A stretch of DNA of 33,134 nt from assembly GCA_013698095.1 (NCBI GenBank), contig JACCVQ010000083.1:1-33134 (forward strand). The letters are read 5' to 3'. The stretch comes from Chloroflexota bacterium (lineage in GTDB: Bacteria > Chloroflexota > Limnocylindria > Limnocylindrales > CSP1-4). Shown here piece by piece: positions 1-8,000 of this stretch (position 1 is the first letter of the stretch; the number at the start of each line of letters is the position of its first letter). The position numbers and the translations under genes were made by a program. The notes under the pieces are model-generated. The model did no database searches. It was not told the origin of the DNA and worked only from the letters and a program-made list of their open reading frames with translations.

Positions 1-80
1 GGCTGCTCGATAACAAGAGGATGCAGCACGACGAATCGGGTGAGAGCGAACTGGAGGGTCTGGCCCATACGGCCGAATAG
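1..80 (+). CDS. 3' end of an upstream gene (partial)
   Basis: An open frame enters from the left edge and ends at the TAG at 78-80, giving 26 readable residues that end in GLAHTAE. The last 27 bases are nearly the same as bases 243-269, which lie in the decayed LuxR fragment just downstream (24 of 27 match by eye). The two C-termini may therefore be related copies. Nothing else can be said about the product, and the frame may not be coding. Confidence 0.3.
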   Translation, partial: LLDNKRMQHDESGESELEGLAHTAE

Positions 81-103
81 GTATCCGGCCCGCCGCCCGC
101 ACC

Positions 104-276
104 TTGGGCCACGACGGCGCGCCGAACCGCCTGGGCTTGCGCACTCGACCGTCATGCACCACCTGGCGAACGCCCGGTCCAAAGTCGGCGCGGAGACGAC
201 GGCGCAGCTCGTCTGGATCCTGGCCGCGCGACTGCCCGAGCCCGAGGGTCTGGCCCAGACGGCCGAGCAGGCGATC
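104..276 (+). pseudogene. decayed C-terminal fragment of a LuxR-type HTH regulator
   Basis: The reading AHSTVMHHLANARSKVGAET matches the recognition helix and last helix of a LuxR/NarL-type HTH domain, where the usual form is HSTVKHHLANxRxKxGA. The residues expected just before it (RLGL) sit in a different frame at about 137-148, so a one-base shift lies near 148. No receiver or N-terminal domain is visible upstream, so this is a short remnant and not a functional gene. The tail resembles the end of the frame that stops at 80, which suggests a duplication followed by decay. Confidence 0.45.
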
Positions 277-440
277 TGCTCGATGAGGTCCTGGCGGCTC
301 CCCGGACCGCGCGAACCACCGTGATCGACGGCGGTCCGTTGTGGACACGCTGCCCAAAAAGACAACGCGGCGGACAGGCTCGCGTGGTACGCCGGTTCCG
401 GCTCCGGCCAATATGGGCGACGGTTGGATAAACGTGCCAC

Positions 441-470
441 TTGACAGTAGCCAGTTGATGGATTCATACT
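441..470 (+). promoter_or_regulatory. candidate sigma-70-type promoter for the SDR operon
   Basis: A perfect TTGACA at 441-446 is followed after 18 nt by CATACT at 465-470, a 4/6 match to TATAAT. Transcription would begin near 477, giving a leader of about 24 nt before the ATG at 501. Bases 277-440 show no convincing gene. Confidence 0.45.
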
Positions 471-500
471 TGCTATGCAGCAGTAGCACGTTGGGATGGT

Positions 501-1430
501 ATGAACCACGGCGAGAGCGCAAAGCGGATCGCGGTGACGGGGGCAACTGGCTTCGTCGGCCGACACATCGTCCGCCGCCTGCAACTAGCCGGTCACGAGG
601 TTGTGTCCCTCTCCCGTAGAACAGGGACCGACCTCAGCTCACCCGACCCCGCCGCGCTCCGAGATGCCCTGAAGGGCTGCGACGCCGTCGTCCACTGCGC
701 GGGGATCAACCGCGAGATCGGCGGTCAGACGTACGACGCCATCCACGTCCGCGGGACTCAGGCCCTCATCGAGGCATCGCGAGCCGCTGGAGTCGGACAC
801 ATCAGCGTACTGAGTTTCCTGCGCGCCCGGCCCGACGGTCCGACCGCTTACCACCGGACCAAGTGGGCGGCCGAAGCGCTCATCCGTGAAAGCGGGATCC
901 CCTACACCGTGTTGAAGGCCGGCGTGATCCACGGTCGTGGCGACCACATGTTCGACCACCTCAGCCATGCCCTGTACACGTTCCCGGTGTTCGGCCTCGT
1001 CGGGATGCGCGAGCAGCCGGTCCGACCCGTCGCGGTCGATGATGTCGCGCGCATCCTCGAAGCCGCGGCCACGGGCGACGAACGCCTCCGAAACCAGACG
1101 ATGGCCGTCCTTGGACCGGACGAGATGCCACTCGGGGATGCCGTCCGCCGCGTGGCCGACGCGATCGGGCGCCATCCCGTCTACGTGCGGCTGCCGATTC
1201 CCGCGCACCTCGCCCTAGCGAGGGTCTGCGAGGCCGTGATGCGCGTGCCCCTGATCTCCATCGCACAGGTCCACATCCTCGCCGAGGGGGTGGTCGAGGC
1301 CTCACCACCGGCGCCGGAGCCACCGACCGACCTCGTCCCGCAAACGCCGTTCTCCGCCAAGGTCATCCGCGCCGGCCTTCCCGAAGCAGGCGCCTTCGGC
1401 TGCCGTGACCTCCGCTGGTGTCGAGCATGA
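501..1430 (+). CDS. NAD(P)-dependent SDR epimerase/dehydratase-like protein
   Basis: This 309-residue protein is an atypical/extended short-chain dehydrogenase (NmrA/NDUFA9-like group). The N-terminus carries the Rossmann glycine motif TGATGFVGRH at about residues 13-22. VVHCAG follows the fourth strand, and AYHRTKWAAE gives the YxxxK catalytic pair near residue 119. The C-terminal third resembles the substrate-binding part of NAD(P)H-binding oxidoreductases. The substrate cannot be read from sequence. The stop codon overlaps the ATG of the SRPBCC gene (ATGA at 1427-1430), so the two are translationally coupled. It is the first gene of an operon reaching at least 4080. The start is preceded by only a weak GGGA. 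Confidence 0.85.
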   Translation: MNHGESAKRIAVTGATGFVGRHIVRRLQLAGHEVVSLSRRTGTDLSSPDPAALRDALKGCDAVVHCAGINREIGGQTYDAIHVRGTQALIEASRAAGVGHISVLSFLRARPDGPTAYHRTKWAAEALIRESGIPYTVLKAGVIHGRGDHMFDHLSHALYTFPVFGLVGMREQPVRPVAVDDVARILEAAATGDERLRNQTMAVLGPDEMPLGDAVRRVADAIGRHPVYVRLPIPAHLALARVCEAVMRVPLISIAQVHILAEGVVEASPPAPEPPTDLVPQTPFSAKVIRAGLPEAGAFGCRDLRWCRA

Positions 1431-1879
1431 CCATCATCGACCTCACCACCGACATCGACGCGCCCATCGAGCGCGTCTTCGACCTCGCCCGGGATCTCGA
1501 CCTCCACGCGGCGTCGATGGCGCACACGGGTGAACGGGCCGTCGCCGGTCGGACAACCGGCCGGGTCGAGGTCGGCGACACGGTCACGTGGCGCGCCCGC
1601 CACTTCGGGCTGTGGTGGTCGCTGACGAGCCGGATCACGGCGGTCGAGGCGCCCGTTCGGTTCGAAGACGTCCAGGAGCGGGGGCCGTTCGCCTGGTTCC
1701 GTCACGAACACCGATTCGAGGCGGTGGGCGGCGTGACGCGCATGAACGACCACTGGGAGCACCGATCGCCACTCGGTCCACTCGGTCGGCTGGTCGATCG
1801 GCTCGTGCTCGGTCGATACATGCGGTCCCTCCTCGTGATCCGCAACGAGGCGCTCAAGCGGGCGGCTGAGACCCGATGA
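1427..1879 (+). CDS. SRPBCC family protein (polyketide cyclase/START-like fold)
   Basis: This is a 150-residue cytoplasmic protein. The opening IDLTTDIDAPIERVFDLARD is the first strand and helix of the SRPBCC/Bet v1-like fold. The conserved mid-region VTWRARHFGLWWSLTSRIT is followed by a paired-strand FRHEHRFEAVGG and a final long helix. Such proteins bind small hydrophobic ligands. No catalytic residue is diagnostic. I chose ATG 1427 over GTG 1418 because it gives the ATGA overlap with the SDR gene. The stop overlaps the next start (ATGA at 1876-1879). SRPBCC proteins next to SDR epimerases and DCC proteins are a recurrent arrangement, but the shared pathway is not known to me. Confidence 0.85.
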   Translation: MTIIDLTTDIDAPIERVFDLARDLDLHAASMAHTGERAVAGRTTGRVEVGDTVTWRARHFGLWWSLTSRITAVEAPVRFEDVQERGPFAWFRHEHRFEAVGGVTRMNDHWEHRSPLGPLGRLVDRLVLGRYMRSLLVIRNEALKRAAETR

Positions 1880-3156
1880 ACGCGATGTCCGCGGAACATC
1901 GCCTCCTTGTTCTGTACGACGCTGACTGCGGCATCTGCAGTCGTTCTGCGAGCCTCCTCCGCCGCCTGGACCGGGCGGGACACGTCCGACTCTTGCCACT
2001 CCAGGCCGCCGGCGGAATCGCGGATGCGCCGCCCGCCGAGGTGCTTCTCGACGCGATCCATGTCCGGGACTCTGAAGGTCATTGGACCTTCTCTGGCGCC
2101 GCGTTGACCAGGATCGCCGGGCAGATTCCGGCTCTTCGGCCGATCGCCATCGTGGCGGGCATACCGGTCGTCAGTCGGTTCGTGGAATGGACCTACGCCC
2201 GGGTCGCCGCCAACCGCCATCGGATCAGCCGTCTCCTGGGTGGCGACGCCTGCTCCGTTCAGAAGGGGGACCCCATGACGCCGATGCTGGCCTCCCAGAA
2301 GTCGCTGCCTCTCCTGGTCGGGCTGGTCACCTGGCTCGCGGCGCTTGTGTTTGTGCCGGCTCCGCTGGCGGCCCGCATCCTGCTCCTCGCGCCGCTCGTC
2401 GTCGTGCCGCGGCTGATCCCGCTGCTTCCGCCGCGATCGTGGATCGGCCGCATCGGCCGATGGGCATCGTTCATCGCGGCGTTGCCTCTGGTGGTCGCGT
2501 TTTCGCTGACCCCAGGGCCGCTCGCCGCAGCGTTCGCGGTTCCGTGGTTGGGATTCGCACTGATCGGCACGGCTGCGGCGATCCGGCATGGCCTTGCGCA
2601 CTTGCCGTCGATCCTTCTCTCGCGCCATCTCGCGGACCTCGGGATCGACGTGGCTCTTGGGTTCTGGGGCGTGGGAGCCACGTTCGCACTGATGGACCGC
2701 CTCGGAGTCGACACTGGCTTCTCGCCGGTGATCGTCCTGCTGACTGCGATCCATTTCCACTTCGCTGGGTTTGGATTGCTCGCCGTGGCCAGCCTCCTCG
2801 CCGCGTCCCGTCCGTGGCGACGCGTGTCGGTGCTCGGGCTCATCATCGGGATCCCACTCACAGCTCTGGGGTTCGTGCTTTCAAGCGACCCGATCAACGC
2901 GATCGGAGCGCTGGTCGTCGGGTCATCCGGGATCGGCGTCGGGATCGCACTCCTGACCAGACATGTCGAAGTGCGGGCGGACTGGCTATCGCGCGCCGCC
3001 GGGCTGGCACTGCTCGTCGGTATGCCCATGGGCATCGCCTGGTCGCTGGCGATCCTGACCGGGCAGTCGTTCGTGGACCTCGACACCATGGTGCGAACCC
3101 ACGGCGCTCTCAACTCGATGGCCGTCCTGCTTGCAGTCGTGGCACACCGAGCCTGA
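1876..3156 (+). CDS. DCC thiol-disulfide oxidoreductase domain fused to a YndJ-like membrane domain
   Basis: The 426-residue product has two parts. Residues 1-127 are a DCC1/DUF393 (YuxK-like) domain with the hallmark DADCGIC (Cys18, Cys21) and the typical family ending NRHRISRLLGGDAC. Residues 134-426 hold eight or more hydrophobic segments and resemble the YndJ family, including the HFHFAGFG and RTHGALNSMA stretches. The linker contains ATG 2275 preceded by AAGGGGGA, a good ribosome site, so an internal start could also make the membrane part alone. The DCC part would act as a thiol/disulfide exchanger tethered to the membrane. Function is otherwise unknown. Starts within the ATGA overlap with the SRPBCC gene and ends 3 nt before the epimerase gene. 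Confidence 0.8.
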   Translation: MNAMSAEHRLLVLYDADCGICSRSASLLRRLDRAGHVRLLPLQAAGGIADAPPAEVLLDAIHVRDSEGHWTFSGAALTRIAGQIPALRPIAIVAGIPVVSRFVEWTYARVAANRHRISRLLGGDACSVQKGDPMTPMLASQKSLPLLVGLVTWLAALVFVPAPLAARILLLAPLVVVPRLIPLLPPRSWIGRIGRWASFIAALPLVVAFSLTPGPLAAAFAVPWLGFALIGTAAAIRHGLAHLPSILLSRHLADLGIDVALGFWGVGATFALMDRLGVDTGFSPVIVLLTAIHFHFAGFGLLAVASLLAASRPWRRVSVLGLIIGIPLTALGFVLSSDPINAIGALVVGSSGIGVGIALLTRHVEVRADWLSRAAGLALLVGMPMGIAWSLAILTGQSFVDLDTMVRTHGALNSMAVLLAVVAHRA

Positions 3157-3159
3157 CCG

Positions 3160-4080
3160 ATGAAGGTCGTGATCGCTGGAGGATCGGGCCTCATCGGCAC
3201 GGCGCTCCGCCGCGCCCTATCGGCGGCCGGACACGAGGTCGTCATCCTCACGCGCACTGAAGGTCCGGCGACATCCTCGCCGGGGGTTCGAGCAGTCACG
3301 TGGGACCCGCCGCACCGTGGCGACTGGGTGGGCGAGATCGCAGACGCCGCGGCCGTGATCAACCTTGCTGGCGCGTCGATCGGCCATTGGCCATGGACAT
3401 CACGCCGGAAGCAGGTCTTGCGCGACAGTCGCCTGGCGGCCACCAGTGCGCTCATCGAAGCGCTCACTGCGTTGCCGGAAGGCGCGCGTCCAGGTGTTCT
3501 CCTCAACGCGTCCGGAACCGACGTCTATGAGGGCCGCGACGAGACGCCAGCCGGCGAAGACACACCCACGGCCCGGTCGTTCCTCGCGCGGCTCTGCCTC
3601 GACTGGGAGGCGGAGGCCGCCAGAGCCGAGGGGTTGGGCGTACGCGTTGTGCTTCTCCGCACGAGTTCAGTCATCGCCCGCGACGCGCCTTATCTTCGCG
3701 TTGTCTCGCTGCCCTACCGGCTGCTCGTCGGTGGACGTATCGGGTCTGGACGCCAGTGGGTGAGTTGGGTCGATCTCGCCGATGCCGTCGGTCTCTACCT
3801 GTTTGCGCTCGAGACGGAGTCGATCGACGGCCCCCTCAACGTGTCGGCGCCAGACCCGCGGTCGCAGGTGGCCTACGCTCGCGCACTGGCGGCCGCGTTG
3901 CACCGGCCCGGTCGGTTCTGGACGCCGGGCTGGATGGTTCGGCTACTGCTTCGGGACCAGGCCACGCTGGCATTGGGGAGCCGACGCGTCTGGCCGGCGA
4001 AGGCGTTGGCCGCTGGGTACGTCTTCCAGCGACCCCGTCTGGAGGAGGCACTTGAGTCCGCCCTCAAGGGCTTCGGGTGA
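3160..4080 (+). CDS. TIGR01777-type NAD(P)-binding epimerase (SDR39U1/YfcH-like)
   Basis: The 306-residue length is normal for this family. The N-terminus MKVVIAGGSGLIGTALRRAL has the GGSGxIG nucleotide-binding loop. VINLAGASI is the family's VxLAGxxI signature. RDSRLAATSALIEAL is the conserved helix that follows, and GVLLNASGTDVYEGRDE replaces the common SAxGxYGxxGDE motif. A C-terminal DUF1731-like segment with PGWMVRLLLRDQATLALGSRRVWPAKAL completes the architecture. Substrate is not established for the family. It begins 3 nt after the DCC/YndJ gene with no separate promoter visible, so it is the fourth gene of the operon. Confidence 0.9.
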   Translation: MKVVIAGGSGLIGTALRRALSAAGHEVVILTRTEGPATSSPGVRAVTWDPPHRGDWVGEIADAAAVINLAGASIGHWPWTSRRKQVLRDSRLAATSALIEALTALPEGARPGVLLNASGTDVYEGRDETPAGEDTPTARSFLARLCLDWEAEAARAEGLGVRVVLLRTSSVIARDAPYLRVVSLPYRLLVGGRIGSGRQWVSWVDLADAVGLYLFALETESIDGPLNVSAPDPRSQVAYARALAAALHRPGRFWTPGWMVRLLLRDQATLALGSRRVWPAKALAAGYVFQRPRLEEALESALKGFG

Positions 4081-4289
4081 ATTCCCTCACGCTGACTGAT
4101 CGAGTGATCCAGTCGCGGTCGGCAGCCGGTCGATTGACGATGGCAGGCGTGGGCAGGATCTCGCGGTGTCGCTCTTATCCGGTCGCGGCCGCCGCGATGT
4201 TGTCGGCAATGCTCGCGGCGTGTAACACGGCGACTGGCCCGGCTGGCCGGGTGACATTCGCGTACCCATTGCGACCGCGGCGGACGTAA
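4077..4289 (+). CDS. small putative lipoprotein
   Basis: This 70-residue frame starts at a GTG overlapping the TGA of the preceding epimerase (GTGA at 4077-4080). A hydrophobic stretch VAAAAMLSAMLAAC looks like a lipoprotein signal with a lipobox (LAAC), and only about 20 residues follow. ATG 4140 is an alternative start that would give a more normal signal-peptide length. The short mature part suggests a truncated or degenerate lipoprotein. No family is recognised. Confidence 0.35.
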   Translation: MNSLTLTDRVIQSRSAAGRLTMAGVGRISRCRSYPVAAAAMLSAMLAACNTATGPAGRVTFAYPLRPRRT

Positions 4290-4314
4290 CCTGAAGCCTG
4301 GCGAAGGAGGACTG

Positions 4315-4686
4315 ATGCTGGTCGACGCTGGCTCAAGCGGACAACATCGACCGGACCTGATGGAGCGAGCCTGCCGGGCTGCCGCGGCCGTGGCTGCCGG
4401 TTACGTTCTTGCGTTCTCCGTTGCGGGCGGCCATGGCGAATCGTGGTACCTCGCCGCCATTGTCGCCTCGGGGATTCTGGCCGCGACGGCCAGCCTCCGG
4501 GCGCTCCCCAACAAACTGCGTCTGGTGCTCGGGGCTGCATCCACGGCACTCTTCGCGGTGTTGGGCATCCTGGGCATCCCAGTGACTGTCGGCCTGCTCA
4601 TCGGGGCATTCCTTCTCGGTGGCGGAACAATGTCATTGTTTGACTCCCGCGCTGATCCGCTCGGTGACATCCGGCACGCTGACTGA
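4315..4686 (+). CDS. small integral membrane protein
   Basis: The 123-residue protein has three likely membrane segments: about residues 22-38, 44-60 and 70-102, the last of which may be two. It is preceded by a strong AAGGAGGA ribosome site 4-5 nt before the ATG, which supports translation. No catalytic motif or family is recognised. It ends the plus-strand run before the direction of transcription changes. Confidence 0.65.
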   Translation: MLVDAGSSGQHRPDLMERACRAAAAVAAGYVLAFSVAGGHGESWYLAAIVASGILAATASLRALPNKLRLVLGAASTALFAVLGILGIPVTVGLLIGAFLLGGGTMSLFDSRADPLGDIRHAD

Positions 4687-4716
4687 CGGCGGATGATCGC
4701 GCCGTACGCCCAACCT

Positions 4717-4857
4717 TCAGCGAAACATGCCGCGTTCTGCCGCAATGCCCAGGACGATGACTCCGACGAGCGCCAACATGGGCAAGACGAGGGCGAACAC
4801 GAGGAGTGGTTGGACGCAGTACGTGGCGTAGGACGTCAACAGCCCGCGTCTAGGCAA
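4717..4857 (-). CDS. very small membrane protein, possible remnant
   Basis: The minus-strand frame ending at 4717 encodes about 46 residues from a TTG at 4857. It contains one long hydrophobic helix (VQPLLVFALVLPMLALVGVIVLGIA) and a basic end. It begins close to the stop of the Trp-rich gene at 4869, which lies upstream on the same strand. The frame stays open further upstream, so a coupled start or an earlier longer gene is possible. No ribosome site is evident. Confidence 0.3.
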   Translation of the reverse strand: MPRRGLLTSYATYCVQPLLVFALVLPMLALVGVIVLGIAAERGMFR

Positions 4858-4868
4858 TCGACCCTCGG

Positions 4869-5240
4869 CTAGGTCCGATGACGGGGCTCGCTGCCAGCGT
4901 ACGGGTTGGGGTCATCAAGCCACGCGTCATGCCGCGCGAGCCATCCGCGGTAGTCAGGGGAGAGCTGCTCAAAGTCGATGTCGACGTCGTGCATCTCTTG
5001 GTGTCTGACGAGAAGCTTGTGCCAGCCTTGGGTGTATGCCTCGCAGGGCCACGCAAACCACCACGACTTCCCGATGTGCCCCCATGCCTGAAGCCAGTTC
5101 GTTACCCAGTCCATCGGGGCGTGCCCCCACGCAAGCCACGCATCGATGAGTTCAAGATGCAGAGGCGTGCGCGTTCGCGTGATGGACGCGGTTCGGTAGA
5201 TGGAGTTGCCGCCCTCGGACCAGCTTGTGACCTTTCGCAC
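4869..5240 (-). CDS. tryptophan-rich hypothetical protein
   Basis: About 123 residues from GTG 5240. A TTG at 5261 is an alternative that adds seven residues. The central part is very rich in Trp and His (LIDAWLAWG, WVTNWLQAWGHIG, WWFAWPCEAY, GWHKLLVRHQEMHD). The aromatic-biased composition and amphipathic helices suggest a folded helical protein and not a chance frame. No membrane segment, signal peptide or known catalytic motif is seen, and no family is recognised. The 222 bases upstream (to 5484) hold no visible gene. Confidence 0.5.
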   Translation of the reverse strand: MRKVTSWSEGGNSIYRTASITRTRTPLHLELIDAWLAWGHAPMDWVTNWLQAWGHIGKSWWFAWPCEAYTQGWHKLLVRHQEMHDVDIDFEQLSPDYRGWLARHDAWLDDPNPYAGSEPRHRT

Positions 5241-5484
5241 GTGCCAGAGTCTACGGGTCAACCCACCAGGCCGTGACTAGCATCGAAGTGCTTATCCCGT
5301 TGGGGAAGTCTCGCCTCCGCAGGGGTTTACGAGACGCTTTCATTTTTGATCTACGTGTTCGTCTTGCCGCTGATCGGGGGCGACCGCCGCCAAACTGACA
5401 CATTACACGGCTGGGGGTCGACAGTTAGAGCCTGTGAATGAACCCAGCCGCCGATAGTCTCGATGCCCACAGGGGGGAGGCAGG

Positions 5485-5743
5485 TCAGGCGCTCCGGCGG
5501 CGCGTAGAAGCGAGAAGTGCGCCGAGCGTGATCGACAGCGCGAGGGCGAGCGCGCCGGACAACGCGATCTGCCACTCGCCCGGAGGTGCGGCACAGCTGA
5601 TCAACTCGAAGTTGGCTCGTTCCAGGCAGGCGGCACCCCTGATCGAAGCCATGATCTGCTCCCGCAGCAGGACCACATCGAGCAGGAGCGCACCTCCCAC
5701 CAGCCAAGCCCGCAAGTCGATCCCCGCCACCACACGCTTCATG
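5485..5743 (-). CDS. small two-helix membrane protein
   Basis: About 85 residues from ATG 5743. A TTG at 5760 would add six. Two hydrophobic helices, LRAWLVGGALLLDVVLL and IALSGALALALSITLGALLAS, flank a roughly 35-residue extracytoplasmic loop with two cysteines (AACLERANFELISCAAPPG), which could form a disulfide. The end is basic (STRRRSA), consistent with cytoplasmic termini. It lies immediately downstream of the transposase remnant. No family is recognised. Confidence 0.5.
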
Positions 5744-5799
5744 GCCGCACTCTCGTCCAACGCGGCATGGGCGTCAAGGATCCCGGAACTTGTCGTCGC

Positions 5800-6443
5800 T
5801 CAGGCAGGCTCGACCCGGAGGCGCGCGAAGAGGTAGGCGAGGACGGAGACGTTGAGCCAGGCTCGGGCGCTCTCAGGCGTGCGCTCGTAGCAGGGCGACA
5901 GCCGCCGCCAGCGGCCCAAGCGCGCGAAGGCCTGCTCGACGCGGTAGAGCGGCGCGATCGGGAGGAAGCCGACGGAGCCCTTCGTAGGTGCCTTGATGTC
6001 AAGCCTGACACACCCTTACTGGCGGCCATCTTGTCGAGGCCCCGATAGCCCCGGTCGGAGACGATCGCCTTGACCGTGCCGAGCGCGGGAAGGGTGGTGT
6101 CGAGCAGCCGGCGTCCGGCGCTCACGTCATGCGGGCGGGCCGACTCGACCGAGACCGCAAGTGGCAGCCCGAGGATCTCGATGACGATGCTGCGCTTGGC
6201 CCCGTTGGTGGGCCCGCCGCGCCCTCCCTTCTCGTGGACTGTCTTGCCTCCGCGTGCGCCGCGCACCGTCTGGCCGTCGAACAGCAGGCGACGGGCCAGC
6301 CTCCGCGACCGACGGATCGCGCGCTCTCCGCGGGCCTTCGAGATCTCCAAACGGATGTCCCACAGCGGGGGTCCCAAACGACTCGGTGGCAGCGAACATG
6401 GCCCGACAGGGATCAACGCGACGCTCTCGGAGTGCGTAGACAC
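5800..6443 (-). pseudogene. IS5-like DDE transposase remnant, frameshifted and 5'-truncated
   Basis: Reading leftward, the first part has LLFDGQTVRG (first catalytic Asp region, usually DSQTV), GAKRSIVIEILGLPLAVSV (core strand) and VSDRGYRGLDKMA (second Asp). Near 6005-6030 the frame changes. The other minus-strand frame continues with DIKAPTKGSVGFLPIAPLYR, then VEQAFARLGRWRRL (catalytic Glu region), and RTPESARAWLNVSVLAYL, stopping at 5800. This is the normal end of IS5-family transposases. The N-terminal DNA-binding part is missing or scrambled. I could not find terminal inverted repeats or a target duplication, so the element is dead and eroded. Confidence 0.8.
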
Positions 6444-6762
6444 CGGCGGGGGACTCCGTGTGGGCCGATCGCCGCAGGGTCATCTCGTGCTCCCATCCGC
6501 CGACGATGCCCGCCTCGCCCGCTTGGGGCGCCCGCGCTCCTCATAGGACGGGATGTAGACGATCTTCGGCAGGTCGCCCGCGCCCCGGATCGTGGCATAG
6601 GTCGTCGGCTCGCGGGGTCGCCCCGAACCCGAGGAGCGTGCGGAAGGCGAGGGCCAGATCGCGCCGGCGCTCTTCGCCTTGCCGGTCGATGAACAGCGCC
6701 CCCGGTCGGGCTCTGCCCGCACGTCATCGGGTGATGGTGCACTGGGTCCGATTGTCGGCAGG
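6444..6762 (-). other. gene debris with no intact reading frame
   Basis: No intact gene is seen. Two minus-strand stretches look protein-like but lie in different frames. One reads LFIDRQGEERRRDLALAFRT (about 6620-6700), and another reads GDLPKIVYIPSYEERGRPKR (about 6510-6570). They could be halves of one frameshifted gene broken by the neighbouring IS element. I do not recognise the family. Confidence 0.35.
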
Positions 6763-7386
6763 TCAGTCCCACCCCTGCGAGAAGATCCACCACGGACCGG
6801 CGAGGTGCTCAAACCAGGCGCCCGTCCACAGTGGGTCGAAGTTGGCCTCCGACTCCTTCGGCTCGCCCTCCGGCGAGTAGGCCAGGCCCCACCGGCCGAG
6901 GCCGCCATCGTCGATGACGAACCAGAACCCGTTGGCCGTGCGCTCAGCCGTTCCGACGTTGTAGAGGCCAACCCATCCACGGTCGAGCGAACCGCCGGCC
7001 ATCACGTCACCAGCCATCTGGTCGATCGCGCCCCGCGAAAGGTCGAAGCGCGCCTGCTTGACAGCGTCGGTGCGGGTGACCCCGAAGACGAGCCCGAGCG
7101 CGAGCGGGATCGCAATCCACCGAGCCCAGTGCGGGGCGCTCATCCGCCCTCGGTTCTCCCCTACCGCCCGACCGAAGCGAATGAGCCAGATGGCGGCAAG
7201 GACCAGCCAGATCGGGGCGGTGATGAGGAGGAGCCAGAAGGAGTCGCGGCTGTTCGCGTCGAGAGCAAGCAGGATCGCCCCGAGCGTGACGACGTAGAAC
7301 CACACGCCCGGCGGGCCGGTCAACCTGCGCGCTCCGTGTGCTGGCGGCGTCTGGAGCGTGGTCGAGGCAGTCGCGCTGTTCGTCAT
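6763..7386 (-). CDS. membrane-anchored hypothetical protein
   Basis: The 207-residue protein has a short cytoplasmic N-terminus and three hydrophobic segments: about residues 27-44, 49-70 and 86-104. A soluble C-terminal domain of about 100 residues follows and is Trp/Gly rich (GWVGLYNVGTAERTANGFWF, LWTGAWFEHLAGPWWIF). The ATG at 7386 has an excellent ribosome site, AAGGAGG, three bases upstream. No family is recognised. It is divergent from the PadR gene, with about 250 nt between them that hold no gene. Confidence 0.65.
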   Translation of the reverse strand: MTNSATASTTLQTPPAHGARRLTGPPGVWFYVVTLGAILLALDANSRDSFWLLLITAPIWLVLAAIWLIRFGRAVGENRGRMSAPHWARWIAIPLALGLVFGVTRTDAVKQARFDLSRGAIDQMAGDVMAGGSLDRGWVGLYNVGTAERTANGFWFVIDDGGLGRWGLAYSPEGEPKESEANFDPLWTGAWFEHLAGPWWIFSQGWD

Positions 7387-7610
7387 GGTCCTCCTTCGGC
7401 GGCGGCATGCCCATGTTCGGTCATGGTTTTGGGCGGCGCAATGGGCCGACGGTCATGCGACGGGTTGAGCCGTTGCGAAGTTGCGGGCGGTCGTCGCCGA
7501 TCCCGCCGAAGCCACTACTTACCACGCATCCTGCCGCTCCGAATCCAGCCCGGCTCTCGCTCGCCTGACCCTATCGGTGCGGGACGAGGTGGTGCTAGAC
7601 GCCGCTTGCT

Positions 7611-7631
7611 ATATATCCGTGATGGATATAT
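7611..7631. promoter_or_regulatory. PadR operator palindrome overlapping the promoter
   Basis: ATATATCC (7611-7618) and GGATATAT (7624-7631) form a perfect 8-bp inverted repeat with a 5-nt spacer. This is the AT-rich type of site known for PadR regulators. It begins only 30 nt before the ATG at 7641 and contains TATATA, which would serve as a -10 box, so the transcript would have little or no leader. Autorepression is the likely use (inference). Confidence 0.7.
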
Positions 7632-7640
7632 CGTCCTCGT

Positions 7641-8000
7641 ATGACAGACGTTCGCGACAATCAGCCACTCACGCCCGCCGTGTTCCACATCCTCCTTGCG
7701 CTCTCGTCCGGCGATCGGCACGGCTACGCGATCATGAAGCAGGTCGACGCCGATTCTCAGGGTCGAGTCACGATGGGCCCAGGGACCTTGTACGGGTCGC
7801 TCAAGCGCATGCTCGATGCTGGATTGGTCGTCGAGAGTGGCGAGCGGATCGAGCCCGCTATCGATGACAAGCGCCGCGTCTACTACGCGATCAGCGGAGC
7901 GGGCAGCCAAGCCCTCGGAGCCGAGCTCGAGCGCTATCGGCGTCTGGTCGAGCTGACCTCCGGACGCGGACTGACCCCGATCACGCTCGCCGATGGCTGA
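7641..8000 (+). CDS. PadR family transcriptional regulator
   Basis: The 119-residue protein is almost entirely a PadR winged helix-turn-helix domain. The diagnostic stretches are LTPAVFHILLALSSGDRHGY, the helix AIMKQVDADSQGRVTMGPGT, and LYGSLKRMLDAGLVVESGER with the wing DDKRRVYYAISGAG. A short C-terminal dimer helix follows, as in the small PadR-s2 subfamily. It overlaps the next gene by 8 nt. PadR repressors in this arrangement normally control their own operon and respond to membrane or drug stress. The ligand is not predictable here. Confidence 0.92.
   Translation: MTDVRDNQPLTPAVFHILLALSSGDRHGYAIMKQVDADSQGRVTMGPGTLYGSLKRMLDAGLVVESGERIEPAIDDKRRVYYAISGAGSQALGAELERYRRLVELTSGRGLTPITLADG

Noticed and set aside
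1702..2760. 352-codon minus-strand open frame
   Set aside because: Arg/Asp/Gln-rich antisense of the SRPBCC and DCC/YndJ genes, with no motifs.
5428..5445. GAGCCTGTGAATGAACCC as a terminal inverted repeat of the IS5-like element
   Set aside because: No matching inverted copy was found on the other side of the transposase remnant.
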